Notes under the pieces: generated by a model
What the model saw: only the letters and a program-made list of their open reading frames with translations
The model's database searches: none
What the model was told of the DNA's origin: nothing
Translations under genes and position numbers: made by a program
Shown here: piece after piece, positions 6,032 through 14,396 of the stretch
How positions within the stretch are numbered: position 1 is the first letter of the stretch
How the letters are laid out: the number at the start of each line of letters is the position of its first letter
NCBI GenBank assembly: GCA_009787355.1
Contig: WRGD01000138.1
Location: 1-32,940 of the forward strand
Direction of reading: 5' to 3'
Origin: Defluviitaleaceae bacterium
Lineage (GTDB): Bacteria > Bacillota > Clostridia > Lachnospirales > UBA5962
DNA length: 32,940 nucleotides

Positions 6032-8488
6032 CTATTTAACAGGTTTTATATTCCATATATCTCTTGCATATTCTTTAATTGTTCTATCACTAGAAAATTT
6101 ACCGCTCTTTGCAACATTTATAATAGCACTTTTTGTCCAAGCTTCTTTATCTAAAAACTTATCATTTGCCAATTTTTGTGCTTTATAATAGCTATCATAA
6201 TCTTTTAAAATAAAGTAAGCATCTGGTCTTGAACCGCCGTATCCATTTAGCAAAGAATCATATATAGGTCTAAAAAGTTCTCTTTCGTTGAAGTCTAGAG
6301 TGCCATTTATAAGTTGTGTTAATATAAGTTTTATATTTTCATTTGCATTATAAATATCTAATGGGTTGTATGTCCCTCTATTATATTCATCTATAACTTC
6401 TTTTGCACTCATACCAAATATAAATATATTTTCATCTCCAACTTCTTCGAAAATTTCTACGTTTGCACCATCCATTGTACCTATTGTTAAAGCTCCATTT
6501 AACATGAATTTCATATTACCTGTTCCACTTGCTTCTTTACTTGCTGTAGATATTTGTTCACTCAAATCTGCAGCTGGTATTAATTTTTCTGCTATAGAAA
6601 CAGAGTAGTTTTTTACAAAAATAACTTTTATCTTCCCTTTTATAGAAATATCATTATTTATCAAATATGCTATTTGATTTATAAGTTTTATAACAAGTTT
6701 AGCCTTGTGGTAACTTGCAGCAGCTTTTGCAGAAAATATAAATGTACGTGGCACTATATCTAAATTTGGATTTGATTTTAATTTATTGTACAAATCTAAA
6801 ATATATAGTGCAAGCATAAGCTGGCGTTTGTATTCATGTAAACGCTTTATTTGGATATCGAAAATAGAATCTGGGTCTACAGATATGTTCATCTCTTTTT
6901 TTATATAGTTTGATAACTCTATTTTATTGTTTTGCTTTATTTTTCTAAATTCATCTGTAAAAGATTTGTTATTTGTATATTTTAATAAGCCTTCTAACTT
7001 AGATAAATCTTTTATATAATCTTTGCCTATTGTTTTTGTTATAAAACTTGCAAGATGTGGATTAGATTTTAAAAGCCATCTTCTTTGTGTTATACCATTT
7101 GTTTTATTATTAAATTTTTCTGGTGTCATATTGTAAAAATCTTTTAGGGCATCTGTTTTCAAAATTTCTGTATGAAGAGCAGCAACACCATTTATAGAAA
7201 AACTACCCACTATGGCAAGTCTAGCCATATGTATTTCACCATTTAAAATAATTGCCATATTGTTTATTTTTTTACTAGTATCTTGTGGATACTTTATATA
7301 TATTTCTGTACAAAATCTTTTATTTATTTCTTCTATTATCATGTAAACTCTTGGCAACAAATTTTCAAACAAATCTACAGGCCATTTTTCCAATGCCTCG
7401 GACATTAAAGTATGGTTTGTATATGCACAAGTTTTAATAGTTATATCCCATGCTTTGTTCCAAGAAAGTTCGTAATCATCTATCAAAATACGCATAAGTT
7501 CTGGCACAGCCATGCTTGGATGGGTATCATTTAGTTGAAAACAAACTTTTGATGGTAAAAGATTAAAATCTTTATTTTTTTTATAAAATCTTTCGAGAAC
7601 AGTTTGTAGTGTAGCACTAACAAAAAAATACTGTTGTTTTAATCTTAATTCTTTTCCTTCATAAAATTCATCGGCTGGATATAATACATTTGATATTTTT
7701 TTGGCAAAAGTTTCTTCTTCTACAGATTTAAAATAATTTCCTTGATTAAATGCCTGTAAGTCAAAATCATTTTTTATTTCTGCTTCCCAAAGTCTAAGTG
7801 TATTTATAGTTTCAGAATCGTATCCAACAACAGGATAATCGTAAGGTACAGCAGATACAGATTGATACCCCTCATGAATATATTTAATTTCTTTGTTAGG
7901 TTTTTGTACTGATTTTATATGTCCAAAAAATTTAATTTCTGTTGTGTATTCGTTTCTTTTAATACCCCATAAATCTCTATTCTTTAGCCAACTATCTGGA
8001 AGTTCCACTTGATAGCCATTTATTATATCTTGTTTAAAGATTCCATAATTATAACGAATACCGCAGCCATAGGCAGGATAATTAAGTGTAGAAATACTAT
8101 CCATAAAACAAGCCGCTAAACGTCCAAGACCACCATTTCCGAGACCAGGCTCCCCTTCTTGTTCTTCTATTAGGTTATAATCTATACCTATTTCGTCTAA
8201 AATTTCTTTTATTTCATCGTACAAAGAAAGATTTAGAATAGAATTTCCTAAAAATCTTCCAACTAAAAATTCCATAGAAAGATAATATACAATTTTTACA
8301 TCATCTTTATAATATTTATCACTAGTGTTTATCCATCTATCTGTTAAAAATTCCGAAACAGCACTTGCAACACCTTGATAAATTTCTAATGGAGTTGCAT
8401 CTTCTACGTGTTTTTTAGATAAAACTTTTATATTTTGTAAAATTCTCTTTTTTATTTCTTCTTTTGTATAATTTTCAAAAATTTTCAT
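6032..8488 (-). CDS. glgP: Glycogen/maltodextrin phosphorylase
   Basis: The product is an 818-residue GT35 phosphorylase that releases glucose 1-phosphate from alpha-1,4-glucans in the cytoplasm. The sequence shows the family landmarks YYLSMEFLVGR, GNGGLGRLAACFMDS, the phosphate/glucan-site region IKRLHEYKRQ, and the PLP motif EASGTGNMKFMLNGALTIG with its lysine at residue 660. The length is typical. AGGAGA lies before ATG 8488. No other glg gene flanks it, so it is a single-gene unit with its own promoter at 8604-8633 and a structured leader. Whether glycogen or maltodextrin is preferred cannot be read from the sequence. Confidence 0.93.
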   Translation of the reverse strand: MKIFENYTKEEIKKRILQNIKVLSKKHVEDATPLEIYQGVASAVSEFLTDRWINTSDKYYKDDVKIVYYLSMEFLVGRFLGNSILNLSLYDEIKEILDEIGIDYNLIEEQEGEPGLGNGGLGRLAACFMDSISTLNYPAYGCGIRYNYGIFKQDIINGYQVELPDSWLKNRDLWGIKRNEYTTEIKFFGHIKSVQKPNKEIKYIHEGYQSVSAVPYDYPVVGYDSETINTLRLWEAEIKNDFDLQAFNQGNYFKSVEEETFAKKISNVLYPADEFYEGKELRLKQQYFFVSATLQTVLERFYKKNKDFNLLPSKVCFQLNDTHPSMAVPELMRILIDDYELSWNKAWDITIKTCAYTNHTLMSEALEKWPVDLFENLLPRVYMIIEEINKRFCTEIYIKYPQDTSKKINNMAIILNGEIHMARLAIVGSFSINGVAALHTEILKTDALKDFYNMTPEKFNNKTNGITQRRWLLKSNPHLASFITKTIGKDYIKDLSKLEGLLKYTNNKSFTDEFRKIKQNNKIELSNYIKKEMNISVDPDSIFDIQIKRLHEYKRQLMLALYILDLYNKLKSNPNLDIVPRTFIFSAKAAASYHKAKLVIKLINQIAYLINNDISIKGKIKVIFVKNYSVSIAEKLIPAADLSEQISTASKEASGTGNMKFMLNGALTIGTMDGANVEIFEEVGDENIFIFGMSAKEVIDEYNRGTYNPLDIYNANENIKLILTQLINGTLDFNERELFRPIYDSLLNGYGGSRPDAYFILKDYDSYYKAQKLANDKFLDKEAWTKSAIINVAKSGKFSSDRTIKEYARDIWNIKPVK

Positions 8489-8546
8489 TAACAGATTCTC
8501 CTATAAATTAAGTAAATTATAATTTTATTAAAGATTAAGCAAATCG

Positions 8547-8633
8547 TACCGAAAAGAAATTCGGTAGATTCAGTTACTTTTACGAAATAAAAGCACTGAA
8601 TTTAGTATACCATATTACAATTAGTATTTTCAA
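8547..8633 (-). promoter_or_regulatory. glgP promoter and hairpin-rich leader
   Basis: On the minus strand TTGAAA (8633-8628) and TATACT (8609-8604) are 18 bp apart, a good sigma-A promoter. Transcription would begin near 8597. The leader then folds into TTCAGT/ACTGAA enclosing CTTTTA/TAAAAG elements (about 8569-8600), followed by TACCGAA (8547-8553) pairing with TTCGGTA (8560-8566). The hairpins lie about 60 nt before the glgP start. They could stabilise or attenuate the mRNA; no known class is recognised. Confidence 0.5.
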
Positions 8634-8825
8634 TAAAATGAAAATTTTATATTGATTTGAAATTTGAAAAATTTAATGTTTCTTAAAATTAATAATACTT
8701 GAATAAGTTTACCAAAAAATGACTATATTTAATTTATAACTTAATTAAATCGTAAAATATACCAACATACCGTTATAGCAAAAGTGAATTTCTTTTTGCT
8801 AATTAATATAATTGTGGAGGAAAAA

Positions 8826-9119
8826 ATGCATGCTATAGATACGAGTAGGATAATAGAAGAAAAAAGAAGACCTATAAAAAGTGGTCGAAAACTTAGAAAA
8901 ATAAACAGTCATATATTACAAGAAGATTTAGAAATATTGGAAATACTAGAAACATTAAAGGAAGATTTAACATATATCCATGCTTGTTTAGATGAAATAA
9001 CAGAACCACTTTTGATAGATAGTTATATTTTCGAAGTACAAGCTATAAATAAGAAATACCAATTTTATTTACAGCTTTGTAAAGCTAGAGGACTTGCAGC
9101 AGATATAGCAATTTATTAA
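8826..9119 (+). CDS. DUF2508 (YaaL-like) small protein
   Basis: This 97-residue protein begins at ATG 8826, because TGGAGG lies 5 nt upstream. An upstream in-frame ATG at 8784 lacks a ribosome site. The N-terminal third is basic (EEKRRPIKSGRKLRK). The rest is helical and matches the DUF2508 pattern: a 'LxxxLDExxxPxLIDxxIxExxAxxxxYxxxLxxAKxRG'-like run, seen here as ACLDEITEPLLIDSYIFEVQA and LCKARGL. In Clostridia this family commonly sits just before a bofA-like gene, as here. The molecular role is unknown. The palindrome at 9141-9180 follows it. Confidence 0.7.
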   Translation: MHAIDTSRIIEEKRRPIKSGRKLRKINSHILQEDLEILEILETLKEDLTYIHACLDEITEPLLIDSYIFEVQAINKKYQFYLQLCKARGLAADIAIY

Positions 9120-9140
9120 TTTACAAAATTGTAATACAAA

Positions 9141-9180
9141 ATTTACTCACAAACTAAAATATTTTAGTTTGTGAGTAAAT
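9141..9180. repeat. Perfect 40-bp palindrome between DUF2508 gene and bofA
   Basis: ATTTACTCACAAACTAAAAT (9141-9160) is followed without a loop by its exact reverse complement (9161-9180). As RNA it makes a long stem. It lacks a T tract, so termination would be inefficient. It may stabilise the upstream mRNA or partly insulate bofA. Confidence 0.65.
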
Positions 9181-9278
9181 ATAATGTTACATATATATTT
9201 AAAATCAAAAATTTAGTTTAAATTTTTTAATAATTTTACTTTGAGCATAATAAAAATGTTTTGAAAAAAGGAGGATAT

Positions 9279-9536
9279 ATGCCTACATGGTTTAGTATAG
9301 AAATAGTACTTACTATACTTGGTATAGCTATAATTTTATTTATACCGAAATTAACAATATTTCTTTTAAAATTGCTAATACAATCAGTCTTAGGTACTGG
9401 TGTTATATTTGCTTTAAATTTTTTTCTTGCTCCATTTGGACTTTTTGTTGGGATTAATATTATAACAATGTTTATTGTTGGGCTTTTGGGAATACCGGGC
9501 ATACTATCTTTATATATATTATCTTTTATAATTTGA
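9279..9536 (+). CDS. bofA: BofA-family pro-sigma-K processing inhibitor
   Basis: BofA is a small forespore-membrane protein that holds the SpoIVFB protease inactive until SpoIVB signals from the forespore. This 85-residue product has three hydrophobic segments and the typical C-terminal pattern NIITMFIVGLLGIPGILSLY, where G-LGIPG is the family hallmark. I start it at ATG 9279, because AAAGGAGG ends 4 nt upstream. A TTG at 9261 would overlap that site. It follows a DUF2508 gene, the usual neighbourhood in Clostridia. Its antagonist spoIVB lies 15.6 kb away at 25177. Some Clostridia with BofA-like proteins lack SpoIVFB, so the partner here is not proven. Confidence 0.78.
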   Translation: MPTWFSIEIVLTILGIAIILFIPKLTIFLLKLLIQSVLGTGVIFALNFFLAPFGLFVGINIITMFIVGLLGIPGILSLYILSFII

Positions 9537-9575
9537 ATTGAATTTTTTAGATATTTTGTAAATTTAAAAATAAAC

Positions 9576-9637
9576 TTGACATAAAAAATAATATATGTTA
9601 CTTTTAAAGCAATTAGCAATCACTAAAGCTAATTGCT
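9576..9637 (+). promoter_or_regulatory. Possible clpC promoter and leader hairpin
   Basis: TTGACA (9576-9581) is followed 17 bp later by TACTTT (9599-9604), a weak -10. Downstream AGCAATTAGC (9608-9617) pairs with GCTAATTGCT (9628-9637). The 10-bp stem lies in the 5' leader about 70 nt before clpC. No CtsR heptad repeat (GGTCAAA type) was found here, so classical CtsR control is not supported. Confidence 0.45.
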
Positions 9638-9709
9638 AACAATAATTTGTTTTATAATTTGCATTTTTCAGTAAAAAAACTCTACAAATTTGGAGGTTAG
9701 AAAAGTTTT

Positions 9710-12178
9710 ATGCAAGGAAAGTTTACACAAAAATCGAAAGAAGTAATTGAAACAGCAAAATCTGCTAGTATGGAATATGGACATACTTATGTAGGTACAG
9801 AACATATACTTATAGCACTAATAAAAGTTAAAGATTCTGTAGCTTTTAAGGCATTGGAAGAACAAGGTTTGTCAGAAGAAACTATAGAAAATAAAATAGA
9901 TGAACTTGTAGGTATTTCACCATCTATTAATACCCCACAAGATTTTACACCAAGAACAAAAAGAATACTTGAAACCAGTATGCAAGAAGCAATAAATATG
10001 GGTACTGGATATATTGGTACAGAACATTTGCTTTTAGCACTTTTACGAGATAGAGAAAGTCTTGCTATGAAGATACTCTCTAGTTTAAAAATAAACACTC
10101 AAAGAATATACGATGAGGTAATGTTTTTACTTGGGGAAGGTGGTTTAAATGCAAATCAAAATATGCACCACGGTATGCATGGTGGACATTCTTCAAATTA
10201 CAATCCCAAAAAATCGCAAGCAAGAACAAACACGCCTACACTAGACCAATTTAGCCGTGATTTTACAGCCCATGCAAAAGAAAACCAGTTTGATCCCATT
10301 ATAGGTCGTGAAAAAGAAATAGAAAGAATAATACAAATTTTATCTAGAAGAACAAAAAATAATCCTGTTTTAGTAGGAGACCCAGGTGTTGGTAAAACAG
10401 CAATTGCTGAAGGTTTAGCACAAAAAATAATACAGGGTAATATACCAGAGCTTTTGAAAGATAAAAGAGTTGTAAGTTTAGACCTTAGTGCCATGGTTGC
10501 AGGTAGTAAATACCGTGGAGAATTTGAAGAGAGAATAAAAAAAGTTATAAATGAGCTAAAAACAGCAGGGAACATAATACTTTTCATAGATGAATTACAC
10601 ACAATAGTAGGTGCTGGAGCTGCCGAAGGTTCTATTGATGCATCTAATATTTTAAAACCATCTCTTGCACGTGGTGAAATACAAGTTGTGGGAGCAACTA
10701 CACTTGATGAATATCGTAAGTATATCGAAAAAAATGCAGCATTAGAAAGACGTTTCCAACCGGTAAGAGTCGAAGAACCAAGTGAAGAAGAAGCAATTTT
10801 AATGTTAAAAGGTTTGCGTGATAAATATGAAGCACACCACAACGTAAAAATCACAGATGAAGCATTAACAGCTTCTGTACTTCTTTCTTCTAGATATATA
10901 ACAGACAGATTTTTACCAGACAAAGCAATAGATTTATTAGATGAGAGTGCATCAAAAGTTAGACTAAGGACATACACAGCACCACCAAATATAAAAATTT
11001 TAGAAGATAAAATAGAAGAATTAGAAAAAGAAAAAGAAGAAGCAGTAAAAACGGAAGCATATGAATATGCAGGTGTAATAAGACAAAAACAAAAAGAAAT
11101 AAGACAAAAACTAGAACAAGAAAAAAATGAATGGGCACAAAAAAGTAGTGGTAGTGCATCCGTAGTAGATGAAGAAGAAATAGCAAATATAGTAACAGAG
11201 TGGACTGGAATCCCAGTGAAAAAACTACAAGAAGAAGAATCAGGAAAACTAATAAATTTAGAAGATACTCTTCATAATCGTATTATAGGACAAGAAGAAG
11301 CTGTAAAAAGTGTATCAAGAGCAATAAGGCGTGGTAGAGTAGGTCTAAAAGACCCAAAGCGTCCTGTTGGTTCTTTCTTGTTCCTTGGACCTACTGGTGT
11401 TGGTAAAACAGAATTATCTAAAGCTTTGGCAAATTCCTTATTTGGCTCGGACGATTCTATTATAAGGCTAGATATGAGTGAATATATGGAAAAGCATACA
11501 GTAAGTAAGCTAATAGGTTCACCTCCGGGGTATGTTGGATATGATGATGGTGGGCATTTTACAGAAAAAGTAAGACGTAAGCCATATTCTGTAATTCTTT
11601 TCGATGAAATAGAAAAAGCTCATCCAGATGTTTTTAATGCACTATTACAAATACTTGAAGATGGTCATATAACAGATAGCCAAGGTAGAAAAGTTAATTT
11701 TAAAAATACTGTTATAATAATGACAAGTAATGCTGGTGCAAAAAATATTATAAATCCTAAAAAATTAGGTTTTACATCTAATTCAGATTCTGAGAAAACA
11801 TATCAAGATATGAAAAAGAGTGTAATGAGTGAAATAAAAAATATCTTTAGACCAGAATTTTTAAATAGAATAGACGATATTATAGTTTTCCATCCTTTAA
11901 CGGAGGAAGAAATAGAAAAAGTTGCAAAAGGAATGCTTTCTGAAGTAATAAAAAGAGTTAATGAAAATATGGGAATATCTTTAAATTTAACTACAAATGC
12001 AATAAAAGAGCTTGTAAAAGAGGGGTACGATGTAACATATGGAGCAAGACCTCTAAGACGTGCAATACAAAACAAAATAGAAGATAGGATTGCAGAAGCT
12101 GTATTAAAAGGAAATATAGTAGAAAATGATACATTAGAAATAGATTTTGATAGCGATTTTGTTTTAAATAAAAAATAG
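9710..12178 (+). CDS. clpC: ATP-dependent Clp protease ATPase subunit ClpC
   Basis: ClpC is a hexameric AAA+ unfoldase that feeds proteins to ClpP in the cytoplasm. The 822-residue protein has two Clp-N repeats (1-145), a His/Gly-rich linker (NMHHGMHGGHSS, near 151-162), D1 with Walker A GDPGVGKT at 223-230, a UVR-like middle region near 428-470, and D2 with GPTGVGKT at 560-567 plus LDMSEYMEKHTVSKLIGSPP. The C-terminal ClpB-small domain is intact. The UVR region marks it as ClpC rather than ClpB or ClpA. The usual ctsR-mcsA-mcsB genes are not upstream. TGGAGG lies a rather long 13 nt before the ATG. A bidirectional terminator ends the gene. Confidence 0.93.
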   Translation: MQGKFTQKSKEVIETAKSASMEYGHTYVGTEHILIALIKVKDSVAFKALEEQGLSEETIENKIDELVGISPSINTPQDFTPRTKRILETSMQEAINMGTGYIGTEHLLLALLRDRESLAMKILSSLKINTQRIYDEVMFLLGEGGLNANQNMHHGMHGGHSSNYNPKKSQARTNTPTLDQFSRDFTAHAKENQFDPIIGREKEIERIIQILSRRTKNNPVLVGDPGVGKTAIAEGLAQKIIQGNIPELLKDKRVVSLDLSAMVAGSKYRGEFEERIKKVINELKTAGNIILFIDELHTIVGAGAAEGSIDASNILKPSLARGEIQVVGATTLDEYRKYIEKNAALERRFQPVRVEEPSEEEAILMLKGLRDKYEAHHNVKITDEALTASVLLSSRYITDRFLPDKAIDLLDESASKVRLRTYTAPPNIKILEDKIEELEKEKEEAVKTEAYEYAGVIRQKQKEIRQKLEQEKNEWAQKSSGSASVVDEEEIANIVTEWTGIPVKKLQEEESGKLINLEDTLHNRIIGQEEAVKSVSRAIRRGRVGLKDPKRPVGSFLFLGPTGVGKTELSKALANSLFGSDDSIIRLDMSEYMEKHTVSKLIGSPPGYVGYDDGGHFTEKVRRKPYSVILFDEIEKAHPDVFNALLQILEDGHITDSQGRKVNFKNTVIIMTSNAGAKNIINPKKLGFTSNSDSEKTYQDMKKSVMSEIKNIFRPEFLNRIDDIIVFHPLTEEEIEKVAKGMLSEVIKRVNENMGISLNLTTNAIKELVKEGYDVTYGARPLRRAIQNKIEDRIAEAVLKGNIVENDTLEIDFDSDFVLNKK

Positions 12179-12184
12179 AATATA

Positions 12185-12227
12185 AAAACCCCCAAAAATC
12201 TAAACAATATAGATTTTTGGGGGTTTT
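12185..12227. terminator. Bidirectional terminator between clpC and tsf
   Basis: AAAACCCCCAAAAATCTA (12185-12202) pairs with TAGATTTTTGGGGGTTTT (12210-12227), giving 18 bp with a 7-nt loop. A-rich and T-rich flanks lie on both sides. It serves clpC on the + strand and tsf, which ends 3 bp further on, on the minus strand. Confidence 0.9.
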
Positions 12228-12229
12228 AT

Positions 12230-13138
12230 TTAATTACCTTCCATAGCTTTCTTTACTTCTTCTGCAAAATCTTCTTCTTTTTTCTCCATACCTTCACCTG
12301 TTTCAAAACGTATGAATTTTTTTATAGATACTTCGATACCCAATTCTTTGGAAACACTTTTTAAATATGTTTCTATTGTAAAGTTACTATCTTTTACATA
12401 TTCTTGGTCTAGTAAGCATAACTCTTTTAAGTTTTTACTTAAACGACCCTCTATCATTTTTTCTACTATATTTGCAGGCTTGCCTTCTGCTAATGCTTGT
12501 TCTGTTAATATTTTTCTTTCTTTTTCTATAAACTCTGGGGAAACGGCACTTCTGTCTAAAAATTGTGGGTTCATTGCAGCTATTTGCATAGCGACATTTT
12601 TACCTGCTTCTATTAGTTTTTCGGAATTATTGCCCGCTAACTCTACCAAAACAGCAACTTTTCCACCGGCGTGTATATAATTAACTATTGTGTTGTTTGA
12701 TTCTATTTTTTCAAATCTTCTAATATTTAATTTTTCACCTATTATTGCAGTTTTCCCAGAAAGTTCTTGTTCTACAGTAATAGATTTATCCAATATCCAA
12801 GGTTCTTGTAATAATTGTTCTGTAGTAGTCGCACTACTATTTGCTATTTGCTTAATAACACCTTCTACAAAATTTATAAACATTTCGTTTTTTGCAACAA
12901 AATCTGTTTGACTATTTACTTCTACAATAATACCTTTGCCGTTCTCTACACGTGCGTAGCTTAGACCTTCTGTAGCTATTTTTCCCGATTTTTTTGCAAG
13001 AGCAGAAAGACCTTTTTCACGCAAAATTTCTGTAGCTCTTTCAATATCGCCATTTGCTTCTGTAAGAGCATTTTTACAGTCAATCATTCCTGCTCCAGAA
13101 AGCTCTCTTAGCTGTTTAATAGCTGCACTAGTTACCAT
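12230..13138 (-). CDS. tsf: Translation elongation factor Ts
   Basis: EF-Ts exchanges GDP for GTP on EF-Tu. The 302-residue protein starts MVTSAAIKQLRE and continues with GAGMIDCKNALTE, a UBA-like N-terminal domain of about 55 residues. SQTDFVAKNEMF, the family signature that contacts EF-Tu, follows, then two core subdomains. I start at ATG 13138, because AAAGGA lies 9 nt upstream; an earlier ATG at 13159 has no such site. It follows rpsB by 49 bp in the conserved rpsB-tsf order. The operon ends at the shared terminator; pyrH and frr, often next, are absent here. Confidence 0.95.
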   Translation of the reverse strand: MVTSAAIKQLRELSGAGMIDCKNALTEANGDIERATEILREKGLSALAKKSGKIATEGLSYARVENGKGIIVEVNSQTDFVAKNEMFINFVEGVIKQIANSSATTTEQLLQEPWILDKSITVEQELSGKTAIIGEKLNIRRFEKIESNNTIVNYIHAGGKVAVLVELAGNNSEKLIEAGKNVAMQIAAMNPQFLDRSAVSPEFIEKERKILTEQALAEGKPANIVEKMIEGRLSKNLKELCLLDQEYVKDSNFTIETYLKSVSKELGIEVSIKKFIRFETGEGMEKKEEDFAEEVKKAMEGN

Positions 13139-13187
13139 TTTTAGTATTCCTTTCAACAAAATTAATTTGTTTTAATATTCTAAATTT

Positions 13188-13973
13188 TTAAAATTCTTGT
13201 TCGTTTACTTCTTCTTTATTTTCTGTAAACTCAAAGACTTCATCTTCAAAACTTACATTTTCACTATTTTCACCAGTATCGAAAGCTTCGCCCTGTCTTG
13301 ATTCAAGTATCGCATCTGCCATTTTGGACGCTACAAGTTTAACTGCACGTATTGCATCGTCATTTCCCGGTATTACATAATCTACTTCTTCTGGGTCGCA
13401 ATTTGTATCTACTATAGCTATTATAGGTATACCAAGACTTCTAGCTTCTTTTATTGCTATAGCTTCTTTTTTTGTATCTACTATAAACAAAGCACTTGGC
13501 AGTCTTTTCATTTCTTTTATACCACCAATATTTTTTTCTAACTTATTTTTTTCGTTTAGTAGACCTAACACTTCTTTTTTTGGTAAAGAGTCAAATGTTC
13601 CATCTTCCTCCATTTTTTCCAGCTCTTTAAGTCTAGCTATACGACCTTTTATTGTTTTAAAATTGGTAAGCATACCACCAAGCCAACGCTCTGTAACATG
13701 GTACATACCGCATCTTACAGCTTCTTCTCTTATGGAATCTTGTGCTTGTTTTTTTGTACCAACAAAAAGTATATCTCCGCCTTCGCTTGCTATTTCAGAC
13801 ATTGCATGATATGCTTCTTCAAACTTTTTTACTGTTTTTTGCAAATCTATAATATATATACCATTACGTTCTGCAAAAATATATTTGCTCATTTTTGGAT
13901 TCCATCTTCTTGTTTGATGACCAAAGTGAACACCTGCTTCTAATAATTGTTTCATTGAAATGAGATTTCCCAT
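13188..13973 (-). CDS. rpsB: 30S ribosomal protein S2
   Basis: S2 is a small-subunit protein. The 261-residue product has the canonical [45 protein letters not shown] and the C-terminal [21 protein letters not shown]. The last 35 residues form an acidic tail ([19 protein letters not shown]) that varies between species. ATG 13973 is preceded by CTAGGAGG, a very strong ribosome site. It is the first gene of rpsB-tsf and is transcribed from the promoter at 14088-14116. The leader of about 110 nt may carry autoregulation by S2, as known in other bacteria, but I could not assign a known leader motif. Confidence 0.97.
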   Translation of the reverse strand: MGNLISMKQLLEAGVHFGHQTRRWNPKMSKYIFAERNGIYIIDLQKTVKKFEEAYHAMSEIASEGGDILFVGTKKQAQDSIREEAVRCGMYHVTERWLGGMLTNFKTIKGRIARLKELEKMEEDGTFDSLPKKEVLGLLNEKNKLEKNIGGIKEMKRLPSALFIVDTKKEAIAIKEARSLGIPIIAIVDTNCDPEEVDYVIPGNDDAIRAVKLVASKMADAILESRQGEAFDTGENSENVSFEDEVFEFTENKEEVNEQEF

Positions 13974-14087
13974 TGTTTCCTCCTAGGTTTTACCTCCATA
14001 ATATCTTTGCTTAAAAAATACCAATATTTAATTGGCACCTATTTTTTAACGATAGTTATGTGTGGGTTCTAAATAAAATGTCGTGTA

Positions 14088-14116
14088 ATAATAGCATAAA
14101 ATACTTATTTTTGCAA
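14088..14116 (-). promoter_or_regulatory. rpsB-tsf promoter
   Basis: On the minus strand TTGCAA (14116-14111) and TATTAT (14093-14088) are separated by exactly 17 bp. Transcription would start near 14081 and give a leader of about 110 nt before rpsB. Confidence 0.65.
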
Positions 14117-14396
14117 ACTTTCTTTTTTATAAGGTACTTCAAAGCATGAAAGTAAATAATTCAGGTAATAGAATATAAGTCAAGAGAAGATTACAAAGTA
14201 AGAAGAAGAGGAATATGAGTTACTAAAGCAAAAGATAAAGCATGTCTTTTCTTTTTTATACTTAACTTATAAGTATACCAATATTAATAAATATTTTTTG
14301 AATTTTTCAATAATATTGGTTAGAAATATGGTATTATACTAGTATAAAAGATATATTAATAATTACACATAATCTTAGAATAGGAGAAATCACACC
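14117..14396 (+). promoter_or_regulatory. Gap upstream of acetylesterase gene with a 10-bp inverted repeat
   Basis: This 280-bp stretch holds no convincing gene. ACCAATATTA (14277-14286) and TAATATTGGT (14311-14320) are exact reverse complements 24 bp apart. They lie just before a possible -10 TATACT (14335-14340) for the acetylesterase gene; no clear -35 was found. The pair could be a repressor operator or a stem. AGGAG at 14382-14386 is the ribosome site of the next gene. Confidence 0.35.

Noticed and set aside
8601-9709. CtsR operator before clpC
   Set aside because: I searched by eye for the GGTCAAA-type heptad repeat and found none.
10198-10977. 259-codon ORF antisense to clpC
   Set aside because: It is a shadow of the conserved ClpC frame, with no ribosome site or recognisable domain.
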